Shown in pieces: positions 63,984 through 64,000 of a stretch of DNA of 64,000 nucleotides. The DNA is taken from positions 186,001 through 250,000 of the forward strand of contig CAWHFM010000007.1 in the NCBI GenBank assembly GCA_963828505.1, given 5' to 3'. This DNA is from Bog-473 sp963828505 (GTDB lineage Bacteria > Actinomycetota > Acidimicrobiia > Acidimicrobiales > RAAP-2). A program made the translations under genes and the position numbers. The notes beneath the pieces were generated by a model. That model ran no database searches, was not told the origin of the DNA, and saw nothing but the letters and a program-made list of their open reading frames with translations. How positions within the stretch are numbered: the stretch's first letter is position 1; each line of letters opens with the position of its first letter.

Positions 63984-64000
63984 TGCGAGATCCTTCGTCG

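Overview
The window is GC-rich actinobacterial DNA. GTG starts are frequent, and seven gene pairs in it are joined by a 4-base GTGA stop/start overlap. Gene content (thiolase-like Ltp/MaoC/DUF35 steroid side-chain genes, aryl/alkyl sulfotransferases, MDR and SDR oxidoreductases, a Liv-type ABC transporter, many secreted beta-propellers) suggests an environmental, lipid- or steroid-degrading actinomycete, possibly Acidimicrobiia. That placement is an inference; no marker gene settles it.

Layout. 1-2640 (-): a four-gene operon in the order chsH2(N)-chsH2(C)-chsH1-ltp2, as in the M. tuberculosis igr operon but with ChsH2 split in two. A tandem MarR regulator diverges from it at 2722. 3910-8206 (+): alcohol dehydrogenase, SDR, sulfotransferase and a metallo-beta-lactamase-fold sulfatase-like protein. 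8346-15836: secreted proteins, an AfsR/SARP-type regulator, and an ECF sigma/anti-sigma pair that shares a promoter motif with a secreted beta-propeller gene. 16037-19440: a frameshifted ABC binding protein, an amidohydrolase and a broken secreted-protein gene. 19900-27209: a collagen-like membrane protein, SRPBCC, cupin and DHFR-like proteins, a large Vgb-type propeller, a PhyH dioxygenase and a methionine aminopeptidase.

27612-30561 holds the most unusual locus: a PqqD-like/M50 membrane metalloprotease directly downstream of a 103-residue peptide made of an acidic 24-residue leader and eight tandem units starting RRTFG. It looks like a multi-core RiPP or processed-peptide precursor. A secreted 163-residue protein and a second SARP-type regulator follow on the other strand.

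34173-47349: tRNA-Val(GAC), a second PhyH protein, a DEDD exonuclease, a GH92 mannosidase, an MDR/sulfotransferase pair and a complete branched-chain amino-acid-type ABC operon with a fused LivH-LivM permease. A KstR-like palindrome lies upstream of that operon. 47285-57880: hypothetical proteins, an RCC1-repeat protein broken by a 23-bp tandem duplication, a thioesterase, an ABC exporter with a frameshift, a YVTN-type propeller, a lipoprotein, a Nudix hydrolase and a PHM-like copper monooxygenase with all six copper ligands. 58012-63983: a mobile/decay zone with an integrase remnant, two frameshifted unknown genes, an intact IS630-type element with TA target duplication, an alpha/beta hydrolase and a nucleotidyltransferase.

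Many small indels break otherwise coherent genes. They could be real decay in accessory DNA or assembly error, and read data would decide.
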